Shown piece after piece: positions 9,298 through 19,105 of a DNA stretch of 64,000 nt. Location: assembly GCF_900142915.1 (NCBI RefSeq), contig NZ_FRCM01000005.1:558001-622000 (forward strand), read 5' to 3'. A model generated the notes under the pieces. The model did not search any database, was not told where the DNA came from, and was given only the letters and a program-made list of their open reading frames with translations. The stretch comes from Mucilaginibacter sp. OK098. Its GTDB lineage: Bacteria; Bacteroidota; Bacteroidia; Sphingobacteriales; Sphingobacteriaceae. Both the position numbers and the translations under genes were made by a program. Each line of letters opens with the position of its first letter. Position 1 is the stretch's first letter.

Positions 9298-11793
9298 ATG
9301 AACAATTTTAAGATCTGCCTATTTTTACTCACTATCTTTTTTTGCCTTTTGGTTGTTAAACCAGCATCTGCTCAAACTATTCCACAAAACGCATCAAGCA
9401 TTAATGTTGATGATCTTACCGATCAGCAAATAACACAGTTAATACTACAGGCTCAAAAGGCAGGGTTAACGGATGATCAGTTACTGCAACAAGCGCAGAG
9501 CAAGGGTATGTCAGGCATCCAGGTACAAAAATTGCAAAGCAGAATTAAAGACATCCGCAATAAAAACAAAAATGTTAAAGGGTCTTCATCAGATACCAGT
9601 GCAAATAATTTAAATATTTTAAATAAACGTAAATCAAATTACAAAGACACATTAGCAGATAGTACCATTAATAAACAGGATTTTTTTATAGATCTAAGGC
9701 CTAAAATATTTGGCGCCGACCTGTTTAGAAATAGCAAAGCCAATACTTTTGAACCTAATTTAAATTTAGCAACACCACTAAATTATATTGTTGGTCCGCA
9801 GGATCAATTGCGTATAAATGTATTCGGTAACTCTTTAGCTAACTGGAACCTTGATGTTTCGCCCGAAGGAAATATAAATATTCCGGGTGTTGGTATATTA
9901 AATGTTGCCGGCAAAACTATAGAACAGGCAACTGCAGCCATAAAAGGCAGACTGGCAGCAAATAATTACGCAATTGGCCGGGGGACGAGTGTGCAGGTTA
10001 GTTTAGGAAACATACGTAGTATTAAAGTAATCATACAAGGACAGGTAGTTAAGCCTGGAACCTACACGATGTCGTCATTGGCAACCGTATTTATTGCTTT
10101 GTATGCAGCTGGAGGCCCTAACGACGTTGGTTCATTCCGGCAAGTTGAAGTTATCCGGAATAATCGTATAGTTACACACCTGGATCTTTATGATTTTCTG
10201 ATAAAAGGCAGTCAGAAAGATAATATCTCATTACAAGATCAGGACGTAATACGTGTGCCAACATATCGTATACGTGTTGAATTAAAGGGAGAAGTAAAAA
10301 TCCCCGCGCTATTTGAAACATTACCTGGTGAAACAGTACAGGACGTGCTAAACTTTGCCGGCGGCTTTACTGATCAGGCTTATACAGCGCGTATTAAGGT
10401 TGACCAGGTTAGTGATCAGCAACGTAAGATTACCGATGTTTTTGAAAATGACTATAAAAACTATATTCCTTTACGTGGCGACAAATATACAGTTGCGAAA
10501 ATCCTTGATCGTTATGAGAATCGCGTAACTATAAAAGGGGCGGTTTTCAGGCCAGGAGAATTTGAGCTGCAAAAAGGACTAACACTATCAAAATTAATAA
10601 ATAATGCCGGTGGTTTAAAAGAGGATGCATTTGCCGGACGCGGAAGTATTATACGGCTTAACTCCGATAATACCACGCAACAATTATCTTTTAATGTTGC
10701 AGATGTATTGAATAAACCATCAGCCGATATCCTTTTACAAAGGGAAGATAGCGTTACAATATCTTCTGTTTTTGACCTTCGCTCCAAATATAATGTAACT
10801 ATTAAAGGGGAGGTAAGAAAGCCAGGAGAGTTTTTGTATGCAGACAGTATGAAAGTTACCGATTTGATTATTAAAGCCGGTGGATTTTCAGAAGGAGCAA
10901 GCCCTAAGCGTATTGAAGTATCCCGCAGGACATTTAACAGCGATCCACATGTGCGGAATAGTGTGGTAGCACAAGTTTTCAGTGTAGACGTTAATTCAAC
11001 GTTAAATGATGAGATCAGCTTTACACTTAAGCCTTTTGATATTGTATCGGTATATAGTTTACCTGGATATGAAACTCAAAAAACTGTTAAAGTTGAAGGC
11101 GAAGTGATCTATCCTGGTTACTATACCATTCAAAAGAAAAACGAAAAGATTTCGGATATAATTACCAGGGCAGGGGGATTAACTGCGTCTGCAGATATAG
11201 AAGGCAGTAGCTTAAAACGGGATAATGAGGCGGTACTCGGCGTTGATAAAACCAAAATAGATACGGCAGAATTAAACAAAGAACGAGCTTACCGTTCAAA
11301 ACGACTGCAACGTGCTTTTAAAGACTCTTTGAATACCGATACTACCCAGTACCGGAATAATTATGTAGGTATTGACCTGAGGCAAATTTTGCAAAAGCCA
11401 GGTACCGGGGAAGATCTTATTTTAGAAAATGGTGATGTTTTAAGAGTGCCAAAGCAACAGCAAATTGTTAGAGTAAATGGCGAGGTGCTTTATCCAAGTG
11501 CTGTAGTTTATAGCAGTGGAAAGTCTTTCAAGGGATATGTATTAAATGCCGGAGGATTTTCGCCAAGGGCATTAAAACGTAGCGCTTATGTTGTATATCC
11601 TAATGGGACTGTTAAAGCAACAACTAAGTTCCTGTTTTTTAATGTTCACCCCCGGGTAAAGCCTGGAAGTGAAATTTATGTACCTAAAAAACCTATATCT
11701 AATAATAATACTGCCCAGGTGATATTAGGCTTCACCACAGGTTTAGCTTCACTAGGAGCTATTATATTAGGTATAATTAGCCTTCACAAGTAA
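9298..11793 (+). CDS. Wza-like polysaccharide export outer-membrane protein with multiple SLBB domains
   Basis: 831 residues with a signal peptide ending at ASA-Q (about residue 25). An N-terminal helical segment (DLTDQQITQLI, about 38-90) is followed by a Poly_export domain (GPQDQLRINVFG) and about five or six SLBB repeats, each with a pattern like IKGEVxxPG...AGG. A C-terminal hydrophobic helix ends in SLHK. It is much longer than enterobacterial Wza (~380 residues), as usual for Bacteroidota. It would form the periplasmic/outer-membrane channel for the polysaccharide, paired with the Wzz-like protein that starts 25 bases after its stop. A paralog is at 31159-33498. Confidence 0.9.
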   Translation: MNNFKICLFLLTIFFCLLVVKPASAQTIPQNASSINVDDLTDQQITQLILQAQKAGLTDDQLLQQAQSKGMSGIQVQKLQSRIKDIRNKNKNVKGSSSDTSANNLNILNKRKSNYKDTLADSTINKQDFFIDLRPKIFGADLFRNSKANTFEPNLNLATPLNYIVGPQDQLRINVFGNSLANWNLDVSPEGNINIPGVGILNVAGKTIEQATAAIKGRLAANNYAIGRGTSVQVSLGNIRSIKVIIQGQVVKPGTYTMSSLATVFIALYAAGGPNDVGSFRQVEVIRNNRIVTHLDLYDFLIKGSQKDNISLQDQDVIRVPTYRIRVELKGEVKIPALFETLPGETVQDVLNFAGGFTDQAYTARIKVDQVSDQQRKITDVFENDYKNYIPLRGDKYTVAKILDRYENRVTIKGAVFRPGEFELQKGLTLSKLINNAGGLKEDAFAGRGSIIRLNSDNTTQQLSFNVADVLNKPSADILLQREDSVTISSVFDLRSKYNVTIKGEVRKPGEFLYADSMKVTDLIIKAGGFSEGASPKRIEVSRRTFNSDPHVRNSVVAQVFSVDVNSTLNDEISFTLKPFDIVSVYSLPGYETQKTVKVEGEVIYPGYYTIQKKNEKISDIITRAGGLTASADIEGSSLKRDNEAVLGVDKTKIDTAELNKERAYRSKRLQRAFKDSLNTDTTQYRNNYVGIDLRQILQKPGTGEDLILENGDVLRVPKQQQIVRVNGEVLYPSAVVYSSGKSFKGYVLNAGGFSPRALKRSAYVVYPNGTVKATTKFLFFNVHPRVKPGSEIYVPKKPISNNNTAQVILGFTTGLASLGAIILGIISLHK

Positions 11794-11818
11794 CTAAATA
11801 ATAGATGTATAGACTATT

Positions 11819-12913
11819 ATGAATAAAACAGATCAGGATAAGGCTTTAAATAATTCAGACGAGATTTCTTTGAAAGAACTTATCCTGAAAATACAGCGGT
11901 TGTGGCATTTTCTTTTATCTAAATGGATAATTATTTTAATTGCAGGTATAATCGGCGGAGCTATAGGATTAACCTATGCATTTTTTAAAAAACCGATTTA
12001 TAAAGCCGAATTAAGTTTTGCACTGGAAGATGATAAATCATCCAGTTCGGGTGGCCTGGGAGCGGCTATGGGATTAGCTAATCAGTTTGGAATTGATTTA
12101 GGTGGAAATAGTGGGGGCGGAGCTTTCTCAGGTGATAATTTGCTGGAGTTAATGAAATCCAGATCAATGGTAGTAAATACCTTACTCATGCCATTGGATA
12201 TCAAAGGAAGAAAACAAACACTTGCCGATTTGTATATTTCCTTCAATAATTATCGTGAAAAGTGGGGTAGAAACAATGTGTTGAAAAATATTCAATTTCT
12301 GCCAGATGCAGATCTCTCCAAATTTACTTTGCAGCAGGACAGTATTTTAGGTGTTTTCTACAAGGATTTAATTAAAGGTAATTTATCGGTAGATAAAGTT
12401 GATAAAAAGTTAAGCATTATTACTGTTAAGGTAACATCGGAAAACGAGTTGTTTTCAAAATACTTTGCCGAAATACTTACAAAAACTGTTTCAGACTTCT
12501 ATATAAATACTAAAATTCGGAAGTCAGTTAATAATGTAAATATATTGCAACATCAAACTGATTCTGTTAGACGGGAATTAAATGCGGCCTTAACAGGAGT
12601 AGCCTCGTCAGCTGATGTTAACCCAAATGCAAATCCCTCCTTGCAAATATTACGAGTTCCTTCGCAGCGTCGCCAGGTAGATGTACAGGCTAATCAGGCA
12701 ATATTAACCCAATTAGTAGCTAATCTCGAAATTTCGAAAGTATCATTACGAAAGGAAATACCTTTAATACAAGTAATTGACAAACCGATTTTGCCTTTGG
12801 AGAAAATTAGCTCGGGGAAGGTAATATTAATGGTAACATGCGGTATAATAAGCGTGTTTTTAGTTTCGCTACTTTTAATTTTCCATAAGACTATTAAGGC
12901 AATAATAGCATAA
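11819..12913 (+). CDS. Wzz-like polysaccharide co-polymerase, no kinase domain
   Basis: 364-residue inner-membrane protein with TM helices at about 36-56 and 336-356 and a periplasmic domain between them, the Wzz/PCP layout. The first helix is followed by KKPIYKAELSFALEDD, and a proline-rich PILPLEKISS precedes the second helix. Such proteins set chain length and contact the exporter. The Walker-type tyrosine kinase domain of Wzc is absent. It follows the Wza-like gene and has a paralog at 30086-31156 with similar Gly-rich and GDN/EELIKSHK-like segments. Confidence 0.88.
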   Translation: MNKTDQDKALNNSDEISLKELILKIQRLWHFLLSKWIIILIAGIIGGAIGLTYAFFKKPIYKAELSFALEDDKSSSSGGLGAAMGLANQFGIDLGGNSGGGAFSGDNLLELMKSRSMVVNTLLMPLDIKGRKQTLADLYISFNNYREKWGRNNVLKNIQFLPDADLSKFTLQQDSILGVFYKDLIKGNLSVDKVDKKLSIITVKVTSENELFSKYFAEILTKTVSDFYINTKIRKSVNNVNILQHQTDSVRRELNAALTGVASSADVNPNANPSLQILRVPSQRRQVDVQANQAILTQLVANLEISKVSLRKEIPLIQVIDKPILPLEKISSGKVILMVTCGIISVFLVSLLLIFHKTIKAIIA

Positions 12914-12930
12914 GTTAATAAACATAAATA

Positions 12931-13740
12931 ATGAGTGAAATGAAGGTTTCGGCAATGGTGGTCGGAAGAAATGAAGGTGCTAAATTAGAAACATGCCTTA
13001 AGTCTTTATTTTTTTGTGATGAAATTTTGTATGGGGATTTAGATTCGGGTGATGATTCCGTTGAGATAGCTAAAAAATATAATTGTAAAATATATAAGTT
13101 TAAAACTTTTGGGCCGGCTGGCGAATATACTCAAGCAAAATTAATAGAATATGTTAAAAATGATTGGGTAATAACTATTGATCCAGATGAAGTCCTATCT
13201 GATATACTAATTACTGAAATAAAGCAGACTTTAATTACAATTGATTCAAATCCTAAAATTGGATCAATATCTGTACCCTGGCAATTTTATTTTGGAAAAA
13301 AAAAGCTAAAAGGTACTGTTTGGGGATATGCGAAGTGGAAAGAGATATTAGTTAATAAACACAGATTCGATTTTTTACCTGTAACTCACTATGGAAGGAA
13401 GCTTAAGCTTGGGTTTGAAGGCTTTTTTATACCTAATACTGGAAATAATGTTTTACATCATTATTGGATGGATAACCTTAAAAGCTTTATCGGAAAACAC
13501 AGAAAATATCTGAAAGATGAAGGCCGTGACCGATATAATTTAGGACAGCGAACATCGCTTTTGCACATTACGGGTAGCTTTTTTTACCAATTTATTTATT
13601 GCTTTATTAATAAAAGAGGTTATAAAGACGGACTTGTTGGTTTCTTTCTCAGTCTATTTTGGACCTGGTACTGCACCTGTTCAAACATTTCTTTGTATTT
13701 AATAACTTTAAAATCTAATAGAGATAAAAATACTGCCTAA
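12931..13740 (+). CDS. GT2-type glycosyltransferase, WaaE/KdtX-like
   Basis: 269 residues with a GT-A fold start (KVSAMVVGRNEGAKLETCLKSL) and the sequence DLDSGDDSVEIAKKY where WaaE/KdtX enzymes carry DSGSTD. TIDPDEVL gives the acidic metal-binding positions. A hydrophobic stretch near the C-terminus may sit on the membrane. It presumably adds one sugar to a lipid-linked repeat unit; donor and acceptor cannot be read from the sequence. It begins a very AT-rich run of genes, suggesting the variable, horizontally acquired core of the locus. Confidence 0.82.
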   Translation: MSEMKVSAMVVGRNEGAKLETCLKSLFFCDEILYGDLDSGDDSVEIAKKYNCKIYKFKTFGPAGEYTQAKLIEYVKNDWVITIDPDEVLSDILITEIKQTLITIDSNPKIGSISVPWQFYFGKKKLKGTVWGYAKWKEILVNKHRFDFLPVTHYGRKLKLGFEGFFIPNTGNNVLHHYWMDNLKSFIGKHRKYLKDEGRDRYNLGQRTSLLHITGSFFYQFIYCFINKRGYKDGLVGFFLSLFWTWYCTCSNISLYLITLKSNRDKNTA

Positions 13741-13843
13741 TGAAATATCCGATATTTATTATTGGTACAATGTTAGTTTTAAATTAATTTATCTCCTTGA
13801 AATTATTAAATGTCAAAATTAAGTTGATTAATATGCATTATTG

Positions 13844-15292
13844 ATGGGTACGATTAGAAAAAATTTTTTTTACAATTTAATTTTAACAATAAGTAATATA
13901 GTTTTTCCAGCTATTACATTTCCCTATGCATCTCGAATACTTGGGCCCGAGGGAATTGGAAAAGTACAGTTTGTAAATAGTTTTGTACAATACTTTATTT
14001 TTTTAGCGGCGTTAGGCATACCTGTTTATGGGATAAGAGAAGTAGCTAAGGTTAAAGATGACCCTATAAAACTGAAAGCTTTATTTACCACCTTGTTAAT
14101 ACTGAATTTTAGTACTGCTATTATAATTAGTATAATTTATTGTATAGCTGTTTTACTGGTACCAATGTTATTCGCTGACCGTGAATTTTACGCTGTAGCA
14201 ATTTTAATGTTAAGCTTAAGTTTTTGCAATATAGATTGGTTTTTTTCAGGTTTAGAGCGTTTTAAGTTTATTGCTGCACGTTCCCTTTTTGCAAAGGTTA
14301 TATTTTTAATATTATTATTTTTTTTAGTTAAGGGGAAATCTGACGCAATTTATTATCTTTTAGTTACTGTGGGAGGAGCTATCTTAAATAATTTATGGAA
14401 TATTTATTCTGCAAGATCTTATATAGATTTCAAGTTATATAACTGGAGTGATACCAAAAAGCATTTAAAACCTTTATTATATATATTTAGTACTGTCGTA
14501 GCAGCAAGTATATACGCTTCATTGGATACTATTATTTTAGGTTTTTTAAAAGGATTTAAGGCTGTTGGATATTATGCATCAGCGTCTAGAATTAATAAAA
14601 TTACTATCCCGTTTTTAACCTCATTAAGCACAGTTTTAATGCCTCAGATAGCCCATGCTTTTAAAAATAAGGAATTGGATAAGGTTCGATTTTTGCTGGA
14701 TAAGAGTTTTGATTTTGTGATTATATTAGGTATCCCAATGACAATAGGGTTAATAGTATTAGCTCCTGAATTGGTTGTTTTGTTTTCTGGTCCTGAATTT
14801 TCTCCGGCTGTGTCTGCAATGCAAATAATGGCACCTGTTGTGCTTATCATTGGCTTGAGTACGGTATGGGCGGTGCAAATTTTAACCCCTACAGCCAGGG
14901 ATAAGGAGAATTCTATTGCAGTTATTTGTGGGTTAATAGTTAGTGTTGCACTGAATTTTATACTGATACCTCGTTTTTCCTATTTGGGTGCTACTATTGC
15001 TAATTTATTTGCCGAATTATTTGTGATGTGCGGTTTCGCTTTTTTTGCTTCGAAAGTCATTAAACTTCGCTTTAACTTACGGCTTATAATCCAAACTTTA
15101 CTATGTTCATTATTATTTATTCCTGTTCTTAAAATATTGAGATTTTATTTAAAAAATCAAAATATTAAGGTATGCATATTGGGGATGTGTTGCTGTAGTT
15201 TAGTTTATTTTTTCTTTCAGGTATTCATTTTTAAAAATGAATACCTGAAAGAGCAAACTAAAAGAATAGCTCAAAATTTTTACTTTTTATGA
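13844..15292 (+). CDS. Wzx-like oligosaccharide flippase
   Basis: 482-residue polytopic membrane protein of the MATE/MVF superfamily with about 12-14 hydrophobic segments. The start GTIRKNFFYNL...FPAITFPYASRILGPEGIGKVQF is typical of Wzx/RfbX flippases (ASRxLGPxGxG). It should move undecaprenyl-linked repeat units across the inner membrane. The frame also allows a TTG at 13841, but ATG at 13844 is preferred. The last 80 bases contain a perfect 40-bp palindrome (15213-15252), and its stop overlaps the next start in an ATGA. Confidence 0.9.
   Translation: MGTIRKNFFYNLILTISNIVFPAITFPYASRILGPEGIGKVQFVNSFVQYFIFLAALGIPVYGIREVAKVKDDPIKLKALFTTLLILNFSTAIIISIIYCIAVLLVPMLFADREFYAVAILMLSLSFCNIDWFFSGLERFKFIAARSLFAKVIFLILLFFLVKGKSDAIYYLLVTVGGAILNNLWNIYSARSYIDFKLYNWSDTKKHLKPLLYIFSTVVAASIYASLDTIILGFLKGFKAVGYYASASRINKITIPFLTSLSTVLMPQIAHAFKNKELDKVRFLLDKSFDFVIILGIPMTIGLIVLAPELVVLFSGPEFSPAVSAMQIMAPVVLIIGLSTVWAVQILTPTARDKENSIAVICGLIVSVALNFILIPRFSYLGATIANLFAELFVMCGFAFFASKVIKLRFNLRLIIQTLLCSLLFIPVLKILRFYLKNQNIKVCILGMCCCSLVYFFFQVFIFKNEYLKEQTKRIAQNFYFL
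15213..15252. repeat. Perfect 40-bp palindrome inside the flippase gene
   Basis: Bases 15213-15232 are exactly complementary to 15233-15252, with no central spacer (centre TTTTTAAAAA). It encodes the C-terminal residues around FFQVFIFKNEYLKE of the flippase and lies about 37 bases before the next gene's start. No T-tract follows, so it is not a standard terminator. Confidence 0.95.
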
Positions 15293-16062
15293 TAGAAGAA
15301 TTTCCTTTGGTTTCAATTATTACTGTATGTTATAACTCTGCAAAAACTATAGAACAAACTATTCAAAGTGTATTGCAGCAAACTTATAGAAATATAGAAT
15401 ACATTTTGATTGACGGAGTTTCCAATGATGGGACCTTAGACATAATTAAAAAATACGAACCTGTTTTTATTAAAGAAAAAAAAACATATAAATATATTTC
15501 AGAGCCCGATAAAGGAATATATGATGCAATGAACAAAGGCGTTACCTTAGCTCATGGTAAATGGATAGGCATAATTAATAGTGATGATTTTTACGAACAA
15601 CGAACTATTGAGCTCGTAAACGATTGTTTTATCTCTAATCCTGATATTGACATAGTGCATGGAAACTTAAATTTTATTGATGAGGCTGGTAGATGTAAAA
15701 TAGAAACGCCCAAAGAAGATATAAGTTTTTTAAGAACTACCATGATTGTGTTTCACCCCACCATTTTTATAAAGAAGGCCTTATATGAAAAATATGGATT
15801 ATTTGATTTAAAATATAAACTGATAGCGGACTGGGAGTTGTTATTAAGGTTTTATGACAACAAAGCATTGTTTTTTCATTTAAATGAAACTTTATCAAAT
15901 TTCAGAGGAGGGGGAGCTGGTTCTGGATTTAAGTTAACACATTTAAAAGAAAGATATAAGATTAGACATAAATACAATAAAAAAGTTTCTTTTTGGCTGG
16001 ATTTTAAGGATGTTCTTATTTATATATATTTTAGGATATATTTTAAAAAGTCTTCTATGTAG
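15289..16062 (+). CDS. GT2 glycosyltransferase
   Basis: 257 residues of the GT-A type. The start PLVSIITVCYNSAKTIEQTI, the DGVSNDGT motif, SEPDKGIYDAMNKG and INSDD (metal-binding) are hallmarks of GT2 enzymes of polysaccharide loci. No long TM helices are visible, so it probably acts at the inner face of the membrane. Its ATG overlaps the flippase stop by four bases, which suggests translational coupling. Sugar specificity unknown. Confidence 0.88.
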   Translation: MIEEFPLVSIITVCYNSAKTIEQTIQSVLQQTYRNIEYILIDGVSNDGTLDIIKKYEPVFIKEKKTYKYISEPDKGIYDAMNKGVTLAHGKWIGIINSDDFYEQRTIELVNDCFISNPDIDIVHGNLNFIDEAGRCKIETPKEDISFLRTTMIVFHPTIFIKKALYEKYGLFDLKYKLIADWELLLRFYDNKALFFHLNETLSNFRGGGAGSGFKLTHLKERYKIRHKYNKKVSFWLDFKDVLIYIYFRIYFKKSSM

Positions 16063-16153
16063 TTTAAACTTTCTTAATAACTGAAAAAACTAAGCCAAAT
16101 TAAAATCATTTGATACGTATGATTTTTTGATAAAGCTTTACCTATAAAATTGA

Positions 16154-17227
16154 ATGATCTATTTCATTATATTTTTTTTTATTGCTTTTCTAAGCTTATT
16201 TACTCAAGCTAAATTACCCGGAAATTTATCTTTTCTCGTATTTTTTTTGGTGTCTTTAATCTTAATCTGCTTTGCGGGGTTTCGCGGTGATATTGAAGGT
16301 GATTATGAGAGTTATAAGGATATATTTCAGCAATCTATTAATCGTTACTCTGTAGATGCAAACATTGAACCAGCGTATTTTTATTTTAATAAACTGGTGC
16401 TATATATAGGGTTACCTTTTCAGGTAATTGTATTTTTAATGGCTGTTTTTTCTCTTCTGCCGAAGTTTTATTTTTTTAAAAAGCATTCAACTAATTTCGC
16501 CCTTTCTGTATTAATATATTATTCCACGGCTTATTTCATTTTTGATTTTATACAGATAAGGCAAGCTGTAAGTATTGCAATTTTTATATTCGCTCTTAAG
16601 TTTGTATATAAACGAAAATTTTGGCCTTATTTTTTCTGCATGATTGCTGCAGCTCAAATTCATGTTTCTGCTTTGCTAATTATCCCATGCTATTTTTTTG
16701 TCAATTTTAAATATTCTAAAACTGTTTTATATATCATTGTTGGTATATGTGCATTTATAAATATCTTTCAAATAACAGTTCCACTGGTTTCATTTCTTTT
16801 AAGTTTTATTCCAATTCCGGGGTTTGCTGATGCAAAACTGGCCTTTTATCAGTCGTCTACAGACTTTTCTATAGTTTCAATTAAACAATTAGTATTAGCA
16901 GTATTGTTTATTTTTATTAGAGGAAAAATTGATTCTGATGATAAATTGAATAATATTTTAGTTAATCTTTTTGTTACAGGCGTACTATTAACTACGTGTT
17001 TTAATGGAATGTCAGAATTGGCATTTAGGATTAAGTGGTATTTTTTTTGGACCGAGGCAATATTAATGATTAATGTAATTCAATTCATATCCAGGCATAG
17101 CTTAACATTCATTTACTTATCATATATCTGCCTGTTTATATTTTATGCGGTGAGTGTTAGTTCCATGTTAAATGAGTTTGCTTCCAGGGGACCGTATATA
17201 TTTCCTTATAAATTATTTTTCCAGTAA
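16154..17227 (+). CDS. EpsG-like polysaccharide polymerase (Wzy role)
   Basis: 357-residue protein with about ten hydrophobic segments. The first loop carries FRGDIEGDYESYKDIFQ, matching the R-G-x-x-x-G-D-Y-x-x-Y pattern of EpsG-family proteins, and FIQIRQAVSIAIFIFAL is the typical IRQ-containing helix. EpsG proteins are thought to act as Wzy-type polymerases that join repeat units on the periplasmic side. It sits between glycosyltransferase genes and the flippase, as expected. Confidence 0.83.
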   Translation: MIYFIIFFFIAFLSLFTQAKLPGNLSFLVFFLVSLILICFAGFRGDIEGDYESYKDIFQQSINRYSVDANIEPAYFYFNKLVLYIGLPFQVIVFLMAVFSLLPKFYFFKKHSTNFALSVLIYYSTAYFIFDFIQIRQAVSIAIFIFALKFVYKRKFWPYFFCMIAAAQIHVSALLIIPCYFFVNFKYSKTVLYIIVGICAFINIFQITVPLVSFLLSFIPIPGFADAKLAFYQSSTDFSIVSIKQLVLAVLFIFIRGKIDSDDKLNNILVNLFVTGVLLTTCFNGMSELAFRIKWYFFWTEAILMINVIQFISRHSLTFIYLSYICLFIFYAVSVSSMLNEFASRGPYIFPYKLFFQ

Positions 17228-17232
17228 AATTA

Positions 17233-18315
17233 ATGAAGCGAGTAGTTTTTTTTGTAAATAGCATGCAGCCTTCAGGAGGTATCGAAAGAGTTATTGCTAC
17301 TCTGGCTAACAAATTATCGGTAAAATTCGAAATCACCATTTTAGTTAAAGATGACGCCAAGTCATTTTATTCATTAAATAAGTCAATTAAGATCGATAGC
17401 ATAAATAACATTTTGCACTTAAATATGCATAATAAGCTAAGTAGGATTTTTAATGTACTGAAGACAATATTTTCAACAAGTAAATCTTTACAGAATTATT
17501 TTGAGAAAAATAATTTTGATTATTACTACGTTACTCATCCATTAAGTGTACTGGAGTTTTATGTTGCTAAAATTAATCCTCAAAAAGTTATTATTTCAGA
17601 ACATGCGTCAAAAGAACATTACAATATTATATATAGGGTAATAAAAAAATTATTATATAAACGTTGCCATGTCTACGTTGTTCCAACAATTGCTGATACC
17701 TTATCTTATAAAGAAGATGGAATTCCTGCAGTTACAATTCCGCACTTTAGGTCTGAATTACCTTATGTTAATGCCAATAAAAAAAATAGAATTGTATTAA
17801 ATATTGGCAGATTCACAAGTGATAAACAACAACGGGTGCTCTTAAATGTCTGGAAAAAAATCATTTCAAATAAGGAATATTCAGAATGGAAGCTTTTTAT
17901 AATTGGCTCAGGAGAACTGGAGGCTGAACTATATACTTTTGTAAGCGAAAATAATTTACAAGACACCGTGAAATTCTTCCCCCCTACATCTAATATTGAG
18001 GAGTATTATTTAAAAGCATCAATCTTTGCTTTAACATCCAGAAGTGAAGGCTATGGAATGGTGTTATTAGAAGCTATTTCATTTGGATTACCATGTGTTA
18101 GTTTTGACTGTCCATCAGGACCCAAAGACATTATACAGGACAAATTTAATGGATATTTAGTAAGTTTGGGCCGTGAAAAAGAATTTGAGCTACGGTTAAC
18201 GGAACTCATGTATGATGGAAGGTTACAACAGGAAATTGGTCTTAATGCTTATAATAGTTCTCAGGCCTGGTCTGAAGAGATCATATTTAATAAATGGCTT
18301 GAAATTTTAAATTAA
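17233..18315 (+). CDS. GT4-family glycosyltransferase
   Basis: 360-residue GT-B enzyme. The N-terminal half begins VVFFVNSMQPSGGIERVIATL (the GGxER acceptor loop). The C-terminal half has NIGRFTSDKQQ, FIIGSGE and SRSEGYGMVLLEA, the E-x7-E nucleotide-sugar site of GT4. CPSGPKDII is common in GT4 enzymes of capsule clusters. It starts five bases after the polymerase gene. It is a retaining transferase by family; the donor sugar is unknown. Confidence 0.88.
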   Translation: MKRVVFFVNSMQPSGGIERVIATLANKLSVKFEITILVKDDAKSFYSLNKSIKIDSINNILHLNMHNKLSRIFNVLKTIFSTSKSLQNYFEKNNFDYYYVTHPLSVLEFYVAKINPQKVIISEHASKEHYNIIYRVIKKLLYKRCHVYVVPTIADTLSYKEDGIPAVTIPHFRSELPYVNANKKNRIVLNIGRFTSDKQQRVLLNVWKKIISNKEYSEWKLFIIGSGELEAELYTFVSENNLQDTVKFFPPTSNIEEYYLKASIFALTSRSEGYGMVLLEAISFGLPCVSFDCPSGPKDIIQDKFNGYLVSLGREKEFELRLTELMYDGRLQQEIGLNAYNSSQAWSEEIIFNKWLEILN

Positions 18316-18316
18316 T

Positions 18317-19105
18317 ATGGATATATCTGTTATAATTCCCCTTTATAATTCTGAAAAAAGCATTGTAGAAGCTGTTGATTCAGTTGCTAAGCAAACTTAC
18401 ATCGCTGAAATTGAAATAATTGTAGTTAATGACGGCTCAACAGATAATTCGCTGCAAGCGCTTAATGATTACATTGAAAAGTATAACATTAAGAATGTCA
18501 CTATTATTAACCAATTAAATGGAGGCGCCCAAAAAGCCAGGAATGCCGGACTAAGAATTGCAAAAGGGAATTGGATTGCGCTTTTAGATGCTGATGATTA
18601 TTGGCATCCTACTAAGATGGAATTGCAAATGAAGATATTAAATAATAACCCGGAAATTGATTTTTTAGGTTGTAATAGAAACAATGAAAAAATAAAAGTT
18701 TTGTTTAGCCCAAAGGATAAATTTGGAAAGATTGATTTTAAGGATCTTTTTATTAAAACTTATCCACAAACTTCAACAGCTGTTTTTAAAAGTAATATTC
18801 TTGAGGATATAGGACTGTACGATGAAAGCCTCAGATACGGAGAAGATGGGGATTATTGGCTAAGGATTTGTGAAAAAAAGCAAATGTTTTTTATGCCTGA
18901 AAGTTTAGTAGTTACAGGGGGGGGCAAGCCCAATTTTGGTTTTAGTGGGATGACTTCCAAATTAAAAGAAATGGAACAGGGGAATCTCAAAGTACTTTAC
19001 AAAAACTTCAAACTAAAAAAACTTAATTTATTCGAATATCTTTCTTTAAGGGTGTTTTATTGGATAAAATATATTAGAAGGGTATTGATTACTAATTTTC
19101 GATAA
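18317..19105 (+). CDS. GT2 glycosyltransferase
   Basis: 262-residue GT-A enzyme with DISVIIPLYNSEKSIVEAVDS, NDGSTDNS and LDADDYW (DxD-like metal site), followed by a GEDGDYWLRI acceptor-side motif. The C-terminus has a short amphipathic or hydrophobic stretch. It begins one base after the preceding GT4 gene, and the next gene starts immediately after its stop, so it lies in a tightly packed operon. It adds an unidentified sugar. Confidence 0.88.
   Translation: MDISVIIPLYNSEKSIVEAVDSVAKQTYIAEIEIIVVNDGSTDNSLQALNDYIEKYNIKNVTIINQLNGGAQKARNAGLRIAKGNWIALLDADDYWHPTKMELQMKILNNNPEIDFLGCNRNNEKIKVLFSPKDKFGKIDFKDLFIKTYPQTSTAVFKSNILEDIGLYDESLRYGEDGDYWLRICEKKQMFFMPESLVVTGGGKPNFGFSGMTSKLKEMEQGNLKVLYKNFKLKKLNLFEYLSLRVFYWIKYIRRVLITNFR

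Noticed and set aside
18755..18763. TTATCCACA within a glycosyltransferase gene
   Set aside because: A single match inside a coding region with no supporting context, most likely chance.
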